Source of the DNA: Fibrobacter sp. UWB13
GTDB taxonomy: Bacteria > Fibrobacterota > Fibrobacteria > Fibrobacterales > Fibrobacteraceae
Reading direction: 5' to 3'
NCBI RefSeq assembly: GCF_900177805.1
Contig: NZ_FXAX01000001.1
Location: forward strand, 1,984,001 to 2,048,000
Length of the DNA stretch: 64,000 nt
A program made the position numbers and the translations under genes. Shown piece after piece: positions 33,069 through 41,310 of the stretch (positions within the stretch are counted from its first letter, which is position 1; each line of letters starts with the position of its first letter). Below the pieces are notes generated by a model. It did no database searches. It saw only the letters and a list, made by a program, of their open reading frames with translations, and was not told the origin of the DNA.

Positions 33069-34607
33069 ACGGCTCTATCTAATATCGACATCGCTACAAT
33101 TCTTTCAATGGAAGAATCGCAGACTTTTGACCGCAAAAGCATTAATATTGCTCCGCGTGATTTTTCCAACCATGTCTGCGCATTCGCCAATGCCGATGGC
33201 GGCATTATCGTAGTCGGCATTTCGGACAAGACCAAACGCATAGAAGGCGTTGATTCTCGGGAACGCCAAGTAAATGAGCTGTTGCGAGTACCAATGGACT
33301 TCTGCACGCCAACGGTTCCATTCGTTCATGAATTTGTGGATTGTGTAGATTCAAACGGCAAGGCAAACCATGTTCTTGTTTTCCATATAGAAGCGAGTCC
33401 GCTTGTCCACGAGAACCAGGCGCATGACGCCTATATACGGATTGGAGACAAATCAAAAATTCTTTCTTACGAGGACCGCATGACGCTTAGCCTAGACAAA
33501 GGATTGCGCTCGTTTGAAGATATTTTGGTTCCAGATTCAAGTTACGACGATATTGATGAAGTTTACCTCAAGGAGTATCTGCAAATGGTAGGATACTCAA
33601 GAAGCCCTCGGGAGTATCTATTGCAAAACAAGAACTTTGCCAAGGAGAAGGCCGGCGAAATACGGCTAAGCGTTGCAGCTATATTACTATTCGGAAAGAA
33701 TCCGCAGCAGTTCTTTCCTCGCGCTCGTGTACGCTTTATCCGCTATGAGGGTACCGAGGAAAAATTTGGAACTGAGATGAATGTCATCAAGGACGTAATC
33801 TTTGAGGGGCGAATTCTTGAACAGATTCGGCAGGCTGTTGCCTATATTCAGACGCAAATCAAGGAACGTACGTATTTGACCAAGGGCGGAATTTTTACCA
33901 CAGAACTTGAGTATCCTGAATTTGTACGTACAGAACTAGTTGTCAATGCGGTAACACATAGGGATTACTCTATTCGCGGAACAGAAATTCAAATCAAGAT
34001 GTTCGATGATCACTTGGTTGTCGAGTCACCAGGCAATTTGCCGAGTCAAGTAAAAATTGACAAGATTAGGAATGCACATTTTGCACGAAATTCACACATA
34101 GCGGAGTACCTGAAAGATTACAAGTATGTTAAAGATTTTGGAGAAGGCGTTGACCGAATTTATCGAGAAATGGAGGCGTCAGGTTTACCTGTGCCTGAAT
34201 ACCGTCAAGATTCATTCATTTTGAAGGTCATTGTCAAAAATTCAGGTTTTGCCCTTCAGAAAACGGGATTTGAGTCCGAAAAAACGGGATTCACCCTTCA
34301 AAAAACGGGAATTGAATCTGAAAAAACGGGATTTGCTCTCCAAAAAATGGAAATCGCATCTATTGTATTAAATTCAGGTTTTGGGAAGACAATAAAAGAA
34401 AAAATGAAAAAAATCATTGATGAAATAGACGAAAATCAAGTAATTGCAGCAAAGGATATTATGAAAATTTTAGCGTGTAAGCCAACAGCCGCAACAGAGA
34501 TGATTAAACGAATGCGTTCGCTGAATCTTTTGAAGAAAATAGAAGGAGTAGGACCAGGTCGTTATTCCTTAAATTTTCTCTCAATAACCACACCGAAGGA
34601 CTTGTAA
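33069..34607 (+). CDS. AlbA_2 / HATPase_c_4-type ATP-binding protein
   Basis: 499 aa if started at the ATG 33108, 512 aa if the in-frame ACG at 33069 is used. The ACG stands 4 nt after a GGAGG exactly where copy 3 of the same leader has its ATG, and the 13 extra codons (ALSNIDIATILS) complete the family's usual N-terminus before E.Q.F..K; so a mutated or non-standard start is likely. Domains: AlbA_2/Schlafen-like (about 1-125; FANADGGIIVVGI), then a GHKL-like ATPase part (about 245-370; ELVVNAVTHRDYS, GNLPSQ, KDFGEGVDRIY). A linker of five 7-residue repeats (34248-34352) leads to a winged-helix end. Such COG2865 proteins are usually regulators or defence-associated; function unknown. Confidence 0.75.
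   Translation, partial: TALSNIDIATILSMEESQTFDRKSINIAPRDFSNHVCAFANADGGIIVVGISDKTKRIEGVDSRERQVNELLRVPMDFCTPTVPFVHEFVDCVDSNGKANHVLVFHIEASPLVHENQAHDAYIRIGDKSKILSYEDRMTLSLDKGLRSFEDILVPDSSYDDIDEVYLKEYLQMVGYSRSPREYLLQNKNFAKEKAGEIRLSVAAILLFGKNPQQFFPRARVRFIRYEGTEEKFGTEMNVIKDVIFEGRILEQIRQAVAYIQTQIKERTYLTKGGIFTTELEYPEFVRTELVVNAVTHRDYSIRGTEIQIKMFDDHLVVESPGNLPSQVKIDKIRNAHFARNSHIAEYLKDYKYVKDFGEGVDRIYREMEASGLPVPEYRQDSFILKVIVKNSGFALQKTGFESEKTGFTLQKTGIESEKTGFALQKMEIASIVLNSGFGKTIKEKMKKIIDEIDENQVIAAKDIMKILACKPTAATEMIKRMRSLNLLKKIEGVGPGRYSLNFLSITTPKDL
34248..34352 (+). repeat. Five 21-bp in-frame tandem repeats
   Basis: Units encode FALQKTG, FESEKTG, FTLQKTG, IESEKTG, FALQKME, so two alternating heptad types. 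They lie in the linker between the ATPase-like and winged-helix parts of the AlbA_2 protein. Near-identical AAAACGGGA cores point to slippage-made copy number. Confidence 0.8.
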
Positions 34608-34727
34608 AATTTTCTTACTCCCATGGCGCAAGCGCCAAATGGAGAATCGCGTTTTTTTATTCCGTGATTTTGGAATAAGGGGACGCCTCTAACATCAACC
34701 GGTCGCAAATTGTGACCACATGGAGGC
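34603..34727 (+). repeat. Structured intergenic repeat, copy 3 (before small gene)
   Basis: Same ends as copies 1 and 2, but the first hairpin is replaced: after TTACTCCC comes ATGGCGCAAGCGCCA (perfect GGCGC/GCGCC stem) and then the common AAATGGAGAATCGCG-T7. The 3' part matches copy 1 (CTCTAACATCAA, CGGTCGC...GTGACC, GGAGGC). The repeat begins inside the AlbA_2 stop codon region. Confidence 0.85.
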
Positions 34728-34731
34728 TATT

Positions 34732-35076
34732 ATGGCAGAAAACAAAGAAGAATTTGAGTTGCCAAAGGAACTCTTGGAATCAATAGCGGGGCTTAATGAA
34801 CTTATGAGCCAGCAACAGGATCAAGCAGCAGCAATGATGTACAGATTGATGTTCCGCCATGAACGGAATCTCCATCTACTAGACCGCTATTCAGATATCG
34901 TACTTGAAGGCGTTTCTGGCATGGGTAGCGAGTTCGCGAAAGAGGATTACAGGAATTTTTTGCAATACCTGTCGTATGTTATTCCGGACGAATACGCTCC
35001 GCATAAGGAAATGTACGAAGAAGAGCTCAGAATCGCCGAAGATGATGATGAGTCTGCAGATAAGGAGGTCACGTAA
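34732..35076 (+). CDS. Small acidic protein of unknown function
   Basis: 114 aa from the ATG at 34732, six bases after the GGAGGC of leader copy 3. Acidic and helical; Met/Gln-rich middle (LMSQQQDQAAAMMYRLMFRH) and an acidic tail (EDDDESADKE). No known family recognised. Its stop overlaps the ATG of a broken downstream gene (TAATG) with a perfect AAGGAGGT site, so in the intact ancestor it was translationally coupled to an AlbA_2-type gene. Confidence 0.6.
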   Translation: MAENKEEFELPKELLESIAGLNELMSQQQDQAAAMMYRLMFRHERNLHLLDRYSDIVLEGVSGMGSEFAKEDYRNFLQYLSYVIPDEYAPHKEMYEEELRIAEDDDESADKEVT

Positions 35077-35447
35077 TGGATCTTGTAAAATAGATGTTCA
35101 AGTACGGGCGTCTTTATTCCGGTGTTGATCCCGAGTTTATCGAAGATGATGTATTCCGCATTATCCAGCCCCTGAACGAAAACTATTCATTCGATGCAAA
35201 GATTGCAAACGGAATAGGTGGTCAGAAGACTACACAGAAAACTACACAGAAAACTACACAGAAGACTACACAGAAAATTCTTGCTGCGATGGAGGATAAC
35301 CCCAATGTGACTATATCCGAATTGTCGGAAATTTGCGGAATAACTGTTGATGGTGTAAAATGGCAATTGAGAAATCTCACAAAAACCGGACGCATCGCCC
35401 GCATCGGTGGAGATCGTGGTGGTTATTGGGAGGTGTGCGGAAAGTAA
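35076..35447 (+). pseudogene. Remnant of an AlbA_2-type ATP-binding protein gene
   Basis: An ATG at 35076 with a perfect AAGGAGGTCACGTA leader encodes only MDLVK before an in-frame TAG; directly after it, in the same frame, an ATG at 35094 opens 117 codons that read as the C-terminal part of an AlbA_2/HATPase protein: MFKYGRLYSGVDPEFIEDDV, then a TTQK repeat linker and a winged helix (ISELSEICGITVDGVKWQLR). The central ATPase and AlbA_2 parts are missing, so an internal deletion and a stop are inferred. The C-terminal piece might still be translated. Confidence 0.7.
35226..35273 (+). repeat. Four 12-bp tandem repeats encoding KTTQ
   Basis: AAGACTACACAG / AAAACTACACAG units, in frame in the AlbA_2 remnant. 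The count in a linker of this protein class is probably set by replication slippage. Confidence 0.85.
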
Positions 35448-35466
35448 CTTTTCTATCTTTCACGTC

Positions 35467-36810
35467 ATGCAAAACGAAAACTCTCAAGAAAAGATCAAAG
35501 GCAACCCGATTGCCCTTTTGCCTATCGCCGTATTCCTGGTACTTTATCTGGGTCTCGGCATCACGTTTGAATATGTCCTCAAGATCCCGATGGGATTTTA
35601 CAACATACCGATTGTCGCGGCATTCTTGGTGGCGATTTTCGTGGCTTGCGTACAGAACCGCAAGCTGAATTTTGACCACAAGATGAATGTGATGGCAGGC
35701 GCACTTGGCGACCGCAATATTTTCTTGATGATCCTGATTTTCCTTTGCGCGGGCATTTTCGCAGGGATTCTCGGGCGTTCAAGCGCCTCAGCGGCGGCAT
35801 ACTTGCTCTTGGATTTCATTCCGGCGCAGTTCGCGGTGGTAGTGCTGTTCGTTGTCGCGGCGTTTGTCTCTACGGCGATGGGTACGTCTGTTGGCACGAT
35901 TGCAGTGGTCTCCCCGATTGCGGTCGAAGTCGCACAGATGGCGGGCTTTGGCGTTCCATTCTGCGTAGCGACGGTGATTGGCGGCGCAATGTTCGGCGAC
36001 AACTTGAGCTTTATTTCGGATACGACGATTGCGGCTACATCTACGCAGGGTTGCAAGATGAAGGATAAGTTCCGTGTGAACTTTCTGGTGGCAGCTCCGG
36101 CGGCACTTCTCGCGATTATCATCATCACGGCAATTTCGTTTGTGACCAAAGCAAATACGGTTGCCGAAAACTCCTACAATCTCGTACAACTTATTCCATA
36201 CGTTCTCGTATTGGTACTTGCGCTTACGGGCATCAACGTTTTTGCAGTGTTGCTCATCGGCATTGTTGCGGCATCCATCATTATGGTGGGTTCCGGCACA
36301 CTCGACATGATTGGTCTTTTGCAGAACATCGGGAACGGCATTTCGGGAATGTACGAGACAATTCTCGTCGCAGTTCTGGTGAGCGCCTTGTGCGGGCTCA
36401 TTCGCATTCACGGCGGTTTCGCAGCTCTGTTAGACTTTATCCATAAAGTGTTCAAGGGACACCGCAGCGGTCAAGTGGGCGTTGGCCTCTTGGTGAGCGC
36501 ACTCGACATCGCAACGGCAAACAACACAGTCGCCATCGTGATGGCAGGTCCGATTGCAAAGCAGATGGGCGACGAATACAGAATCTCGCCGAAAAAGACA
36601 GCTTCGCTTCTGGACATATTCAGCTGCGTCGTGCAAGGCATTCTGCCTTATGGCGCACAAATGCTCGTAGCGCTCGCCGCCATTTCAACAGCTATCCCAA
36701 ATGCAAACATCAGCGCGTTTGACCTCATTCCCTACATGTTCTATCCATTCCTGTTACTTGTCAGCGTACTTATATTCATTGCAATTTCTCCGCGCAAGAA
36801 CAAACACTAA
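35467..36810 (+). CDS. NhaC-family sodium/proton antiporter
   Basis: 447 aa from the ATG at 35467; the frame extends to 35407 but this is inside the preceding remnant's end. About 11-12 membrane helices. Family motifs: STAMGTSVGTIAVVSPIAVE and GGAMFGDNLSFISDTTIAAT with the conserved Gly-Asp-Asn and Ser-Asp-Thr, and in the second half ALDIATANNTVAIVMAGPIA. It exchanges Na+ (or another monovalent ion or small molecule) for protons at the inner membrane; the exact substrate is not readable. GC is back to the genomic level, so it marks the right edge of the AT-rich island. Followed by a terminator. Confidence 0.88.
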   Translation: MQNENSQEKIKGNPIALLPIAVFLVLYLGLGITFEYVLKIPMGFYNIPIVAAFLVAIFVACVQNRKLNFDHKMNVMAGALGDRNIFLMILIFLCAGIFAGILGRSSASAAAYLLLDFIPAQFAVVVLFVVAAFVSTAMGTSVGTIAVVSPIAVEVAQMAGFGVPFCVATVIGGAMFGDNLSFISDTTIAATSTQGCKMKDKFRVNFLVAAPAALLAIIIITAISFVTKANTVAENSYNLVQLIPYVLVLVLALTGINVFAVLLIGIVAASIIMVGSGTLDMIGLLQNIGNGISGMYETILVAVLVSALCGLIRIHGGFAALLDFIHKVFKGHRSGQVGVGLLVSALDIATANNTVAIVMAGPIAKQMGDEYRISPKKTASLLDIFSCVVQGILPYGAQMLVALAAISTAIPNANISAFDLIPYMFYPFLLLVSVLIFIAISPRKNKH

Positions 36811-36834
36811 CTTTAACAAAGTTTTGCGCCAACG

Positions 36835-36862
36835 ATCCCCGCTACTAGCGGGGATTTTTTTC
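36835..36862 (+). terminator. Rho-independent terminator of the antiporter gene
   Basis: ATCCCCGC-TACTA-GCGGGGAT followed by T7. Confidence 0.92.
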
Positions 36863-36963
36863 ATATTCCAATTTAGACTACCCCACAACTACTCCTCATA
36901 TACGTTACTTTGTAGTTTACAATTGAGGCAGACAAACGTCTCAGAATAAACTAGGAGGAAATC

Positions 36964-37404
36964 ATGAAAACCTTAAAATTCATAACAGCTGTAATGCTTG
37001 CGTTTATGGTCACAACATCGTTCGCAGCACGAATAGTCAAATCGAAACTGGGCGATATCGAAGTCACCAACGCAAAGGACGGTGGGAAAGTTTTCTGCAC
37101 AGCAGAATTCAATGACGAACTGACAATTGTCAAAGAAGCCGAAACTAAAGTCCTCGTCAAAGGGCGATGCGGAATGGGCTGGGTCGATAAATCAAAAGTT
37201 GAATATGTCGCCAAGGCGCAGGACAAAGTCATTATTTTTGACGAAATCCCGTTATTAGATTGGCACGACAATCCAATGGTTACCGGTATTTTGATCGACG
37301 ACATTGAAGATTTTGACATCGCACAGATTGACCGCGATTTCAAAGAATACCTGACATACACTATGGATCGTGAGCAAACAGAAATACGAAATGGAGAGAA
37401 CTGA
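36964..37404 (+). CDS. Small exported protein of unknown function
   Basis: 146 aa with a signal peptide (1-21, ending SFAA). The mature part is Asp/Lys-rich and beta-like (KLGDIEVTNAKDGGKVFCTA, then VLVKGRCGMGWVDKSKVEYV); the GRCGMGWVDKSKV segment resembles the end of bacterial SH3-like (SH3b) domains. Two Cys could form a disulfide. Possibly envelope-associated. Own promoter region, AGGAGGAA site and own terminator, so it is monocistronic. Confidence 0.65.
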   Translation: MKTLKFITAVMLAFMVTTSFAARIVKSKLGDIEVTNAKDGGKVFCTAEFNDELTIVKEAETKVLVKGRCGMGWVDKSKVEYVAKAQDKVIIFDEIPLLDWHDNPMVTGILIDDIEDFDIAQIDRDFKEYLTYTMDREQTEIRNGEN

Positions 37405-37417
37405 GCTCACGCATCAG

Positions 37418-37446
37418 CGCTGCCCTGCGGGGCAGCGTTTTTTTTA
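37418..37446 (+). terminator. Rho-independent terminator
   Basis: CGCTGCCC-TGC-GGGGCAGCG followed by T8; ends the small exported protein gene. Confidence 0.92.
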
Positions 37447-37554
37447 TAGCCCTTTCATAGCCTTGTACAAAGTCAAAACAGTTAACAATTCTTTATAATT
37501 TTATTACATTTTCCGTCGATTAAACAAACACAGATATTTCATCAAGGAATTCTT

Positions 37555-38874
37555 ATGAATATTGCTATCGTCGGTACCGGTTACGTTGGACTTGTTAGCG
37601 GTACATGTTTTGCCGAAATGGGCGTCAACGTGACTTGCGTCGATGTGAACCAGGCCAAGATTGAATCTCTCCAAAAGGGAGAAATCCCTATATACGAACC
37701 GGGTCTCGATGAAATGGTGCTCAGGAACCAGCGCGAAGGCCGCCTCAACTTCACAACCGACCTCGCTAGCGTTCTCGACAATGTCGAAATGGTATTCAGC
37801 GCCGTGGGTACGCCTCCGGATGAAGACGGTTCCGCCGACTTGCAGTATGTGCTCGCTGTGGCACGCACATTCGGCCAGAACATCAAGAAGTACACCGTTC
37901 TCGTGACCAAGTCAACCGTCCCGGTCGGCACCGCCAAGAAGGTCAAGGCCGCCATCCAGGAAGAGCTCGACAAGCGTGGCGTGAACGTCCCGTTCGACGT
38001 GGCCAGCAACCCGGAATTCTTGAAGGAAGGCTCCGCCATCACGGACTTCATGAAGCCCGACCGCGTTGTCGTGGGTGTCGAAAGCGAACAGGCCAAGGAA
38101 CTCATGACCCGCCTCTACCGCCCGATGATGCTCAACAACTTCCGCGTGATCTTCACGGACATTCCGAGCGCCGAAATGATCAAGTACGCCGCGAATTCCA
38201 TGCTCGCAACCCGCATCAGCTTCATGAACGACATCGCAAACCTCTGCGAACTCGTAGGCGCCGACGTGAACATGGTCCGCAAGGGCATCGGCAGTGACAC
38301 CCGCATCGGCAGCAAATTCCTCTACCCGGGCTGCGGCTACGGTGGAAGCTGCTTCCCGAAGGACGTGAAGGCACTCATCAAGACCGCCGAAAAGAACGGC
38401 TACAAGATGGGCGTTCTCAAGGCTGTCGAAGAAGTCAATGAATACCAGAAGACAGTCCTTTTCAACAAACTCGCAAAGCGTTTCGGCGGCGAAGCCAACC
38501 TCAAGGGCAAGACGATTGCCATGTGGGGTCTCGCCTTCAAGCCGGAAACGGACGACATGCGCGAAGCGACCGCACTCGTGCTTATCGACAAGCTCACCAA
38601 GGCTGGCGCTATAGTTCGAGTCTATGACCCGGTTGCCATGAACGAATGCAAGCGCCGCGTGGGTGACATCGTCACTTACTGCAACGACATGTACGAAGCA
38701 TTGCTCGATGCCGACGCACTCCTCCTCGTGACCGAATGGAAGCAGTTCCGCATGCCGAGTTTCGGCGTGATGAAGAAGTCTATGAAGAACGCCCTCATCA
38801 TCGACGGCCGCAACATCTACGACGCGAAGGAACTTGCCGACGCCGGATTCGAATACAGCGCCATCGGTTGCTAA
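37555..38874 (+). CDS. ugd: UDP-glucose 6-dehydrogenase
   Basis: 439 aa, normal for the bacterial enzyme. N-terminal Rossmann MNIAIVGTGYVGLVSGTCFA; VTKSTVPVGTAK; FDVASNPEFLKEGSAITDF; the catalytic Cys in YPGCGYGGSCFPKDVKAL; the C-terminal NAD-like domain with IAMWGLAFKPETDDMREA. It oxidises UDP-glucose to UDP-glucuronate with two NAD+. Next gene, 9 bp downstream, is the UDP-glucuronate epimerase, so together they make UDP-galacturonate for the surface polysaccharide. High-GC codon use as in the housekeeping genes. Confidence 0.96.
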   Translation: MNIAIVGTGYVGLVSGTCFAEMGVNVTCVDVNQAKIESLQKGEIPIYEPGLDEMVLRNQREGRLNFTTDLASVLDNVEMVFSAVGTPPDEDGSADLQYVLAVARTFGQNIKKYTVLVTKSTVPVGTAKKVKAAIQEELDKRGVNVPFDVASNPEFLKEGSAITDFMKPDRVVVGVESEQAKELMTRLYRPMMLNNFRVIFTDIPSAEMIKYAANSMLATRISFMNDIANLCELVGADVNMVRKGIGSDTRIGSKFLYPGCGYGGSCFPKDVKALIKTAEKNGYKMGVLKAVEEVNEYQKTVLFNKLAKRFGGEANLKGKTIAMWGLAFKPETDDMREATALVLIDKLTKAGAIVRVYDPVAMNECKRRVGDIVTYCNDMYEALLDADALLLVTEWKQFRMPSFGVMKKSMKNALIIDGRNIYDAKELADAGFEYSAIGC

Positions 38875-38883
38875 GGAATAGCC

Positions 38884-39960
38884 ATGCTTGATAAAAACGT
38901 TATCCTCAATGGAAAGGCCGTCCTTGTTACGGGTGCGGCAGGATTTATCGGCTGCAACCTCTGCAAGAAGTTGCTTAACGACTACAACTGTTCCGAACTC
39001 GTCGGACTCGATTCCATCACCGACTACTATGACGTAAACATCAAGCACGAGCGCCTCAAGGAAATCGAGGCTCTCGCGACATCAACCGGCAAGAAGTGGA
39101 CATTCGTAAAAGCGAACCTCGCCGACAAGGCTGCAATCGACAGCCTGTTCGAGAAATACCACTTTGCCGTCGTCGTGAACCTCGCCGCCCAGGCCGGTGT
39201 CCGCTATTCCATCACGAACCCGGATGCCTACATCCAGAGCAACCTCATCGGTTTCTACAACATCCTGGAAGCATGCCGCCACAATGAGGTCGAGCACCTC
39301 GTGTACGCGAGCTCCTCCAGCGTGTACGGCAGCAACAAGAAGATTCCGTATTCCACCGACGACAAGGTCGATAACCCGGTCTCGCTGTACGCCGCCACCA
39401 AGAAGAGCAACGAGCTCATGGCACACGCCTACAGCAAGCTCTACAACATCCCGAGCACGGGGCTGCGCTTCTTTACGGTCTACGGCCCCGCTGGCCGCCC
39501 GGACATGGCATACTTCGGCTTCACCAACAAGCTCAAGGCGGGCAAGACCATCCAGATTTTCAACTACGGCAAGTGCAAGCGCGACTTCACTTTTGTCGAT
39601 GACATTGTCGAAGGCGTTGTGCGCGTGATGCAGCACGCTCCCGAAAAGCAAAACGGCGAAGACGGCCTCCCCCTCCCGCCGTACAAGGTCTACAACATCG
39701 GCAACAACCACCCCGAAAACCTGCTGGACTTCGTGACAATCCTCCAAGAGGAACTCGTCCGTGCGAAGGTGCTCCCCGCCGATTACGACTTCGAAGCGCA
39801 CAAGGAACTCGTGCCAATGCAGCCCGGTGACGTGCCCGTGACCTACGCTGACACGACCGCCCTGGAGAATGATTTCGGTTTCAAACCCGCCACCCCCCTC
39901 CGCGAAGGTTTAAGAAAGTTTGCAGAATGGTACGCAGGGTATTACGGAAAAGTAGAATAA
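38884..39960 (+). CDS. UDP-glucuronate 4-epimerase (SDR family)
   Basis: 358 aa. SDR extended fold: VLVTGAAGFIGCNLCKKL (NAD), NLAAQAGVRYSITNPDAYI, ASSSSVYGSNKKIPYS with catalytic Ser/Thr, YAATKKSNELM (YxxxK), and GLRFFTVYGPAGRPDMA. The segment AGVRYS..NP is typical of UDP-GlcA 4-epimerases, and the ugd neighbour supports that; UDP-Glc 4-epimerase is less likely. Followed by a terminator at 39989, so ugd and this gene form their own unit. Confidence 0.9.
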   Translation: MLDKNVILNGKAVLVTGAAGFIGCNLCKKLLNDYNCSELVGLDSITDYYDVNIKHERLKEIEALATSTGKKWTFVKANLADKAAIDSLFEKYHFAVVVNLAAQAGVRYSITNPDAYIQSNLIGFYNILEACRHNEVEHLVYASSSSVYGSNKKIPYSTDDKVDNPVSLYAATKKSNELMAHAYSKLYNIPSTGLRFFTVYGPAGRPDMAYFGFTNKLKAGKTIQIFNYGKCKRDFTFVDDIVEGVVRVMQHAPEKQNGEDGLPLPPYKVYNIGNNHPENLLDFVTILQEELVRAKVLPADYDFEAHKELVPMQPGDVPVTYADTTALENDFGFKPATPLREGLRKFAEWYAGYYGKVE

Positions 39961-39988
39961 TAATTAAAGTTCTTTTTACAGAACAATC

Positions 39989-40025
39989 AAGCCGTCACTT
40001 TCAATCTGAAATTGGCGGCTTTTTT
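39989..40025 (+). terminator. Rho-independent terminator
   Basis: AAGCCGTCA, 14-nt loop, TTGGCGGCTT then T5; separates ugd/epimerase from the AT-rich glycosyltransferase genes. Confidence 0.75.
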
Positions 40026-40188
40026 CTATTAAACATTAGAAAAACCTCAAAAAAAAAAGATTTATCAAAGAAATCATAAGACAAAGCGAGAGTATATTAT
40101 AAGGAAATAAAAAAAATGTAAAACGTAAACAGTGAAATTTTCTACTTTTACGATCTCAATTGAGAATTGACCTATTGGAATTTTGCAC

Positions 40189-41307
40189 GTGAAAAAAGTA
40201 TTGCATATATCGAAGTACTACTATCCCTTTACCGGAGGCATAGAACAGGTCGCCAGAGACGCCGTTCGAGCTCTACAGGGAAAATTCGAGCAAAAAGTTC
40301 TTTGTTTTGAACACGACAACAGCGAGAACCAGAACGTCGTTGACGATATCGAAGTCATTCGCTGTAAATGCCAGTGCAAAATTTTTTCGCAGTCCATTTC
40401 GCTAGAATTGGCTTGTAAGTTCAAGGAACTGCTTAAGACGTTTAAACCGGATTATATCGTATTTCACTATCCGAATCCATTCGTCGCAAGCATTCTTTTA
40501 AGGAACATTCCCAAGGAAACCAAGCTCATTCTCTACTGGCATCTGGACATTACCCGCCAGAAGATCTTAGGCAAGATATTCCATCCGCAAAACTTGGCCC
40601 TACTGAAAAGAGCAGACAGGATTATCGCGACAAGCCCCAATTACATTGAGGGCAGTAAGTATTTGTCAAGATTCAGATCCAAATGCAAAGTCATCCCGAA
40701 CTGCATTGACGAAAACCGTCTTGCAAAGACTCCCAAAGCAGTCGAGCTGGCAGAAAAGATCAAGCAAGAAAACAAAGGCAAGACCATCTGTTTGTCTGTC
40801 GGACGCCTTGTACCATATAAAGGCTACAGCTATCTCATCAAGTCAGCTCAAAAGCTAAACGAAAATTTTGTTTTCTATATCATTGGCGATGGAGAAAAGA
40901 GAAAGTCGCTAGTAAGTCAGAGCAAAAACTGCCCTACAGTCAAGTTCCTTGGGAAACTAGCGGACGACGAACTTAAAGCCTACTATTTGGCAGCAGACAT
41001 TTTCTGCTTCCCATCAATTACCAAAAACGAAGCGTTTGGAATCGCCCTTGCCGAAGCCATGTACTTCGGTCTGCCCTCCATTACATACACCATTCCAGGA
41101 AGTGGCGTAAACTACGTGTCCCTGAATGGCGAAACGGGCTTGGAAGTTCCTAATAGGGATGTCGAAGCTTATGCAAACGCAATCAAGGAACTTTCTGCGG
41201 ACAAGGACAAAAGAAAACAGTTTGGGGAAAAAGCATTTAACCGCGTGATAGAAAAATTTCTTTTCAACCAATTCAAAAAGAGCTTTATTGACTTGATAGC
41301 GGAGTAA
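40189..41307 (+). CDS. GT4-family glycosyltransferase
   Basis: 372 aa from the GTG at 40189 (a TTG in frame lies at 40183). GT-B fold: N-terminal KVLHISKYYYPFTGGIEQVA, C-terminal UDP-sugar domain with TICLSVGRLVPYKGYSYLI and the ExnE-type motif NEAFGIALAEAMYFGLPSI. It adds a sugar to the lipid-linked surface polysaccharide unit in the cytoplasm. Upstream 160 bp are AT-rich with an TCTCAATTGAGA palindrome. The gene starts the AT-rich, non-housekeeping part of the locus. Confidence 0.88.
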   Translation: MKKVLHISKYYYPFTGGIEQVARDAVRALQGKFEQKVLCFEHDNSENQNVVDDIEVIRCKCQCKIFSQSISLELACKFKELLKTFKPDYIVFHYPNPFVASILLRNIPKETKLILYWHLDITRQKILGKIFHPQNLALLKRADRIIATSPNYIEGSKYLSRFRSKCKVIPNCIDENRLAKTPKAVELAEKIKQENKGKTICLSVGRLVPYKGYSYLIKSAQKLNENFVFYIIGDGEKRKSLVSQSKNCPTVKFLGKLADDELKAYYLAADIFCFPSITKNEAFGIALAEAMYFGLPSITYTIPGSGVNYVSLNGETGLEVPNRDVEAYANAIKELSADKDKRKQFGEKAFNRVIEKFLFNQFKKSFIDLIAE

Positions 41308-41310
41308 TGA

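Noticed and set aside
32042-34727. Repeated leader as integron attC sites
   Set aside because: CTCTAAC in copies 1 and 3 resembles an attC core, but no partner GTTRRRY box, no paired L/R boxes and no integrase were seen; copy 2 lacks the core.
35226-35273. Short direct repeats as a CRISPR array
   Set aside because: Units are 12 bp, without spacers and in frame in a coding remnant.
37912-39048. A 378-codon open frame on the minus strand
   Set aside because: Antisense to ugd and the epimerase, which have unmistakable motifs; composition (Val/Glu/Asp/His-rich) is that of a reverse frame.
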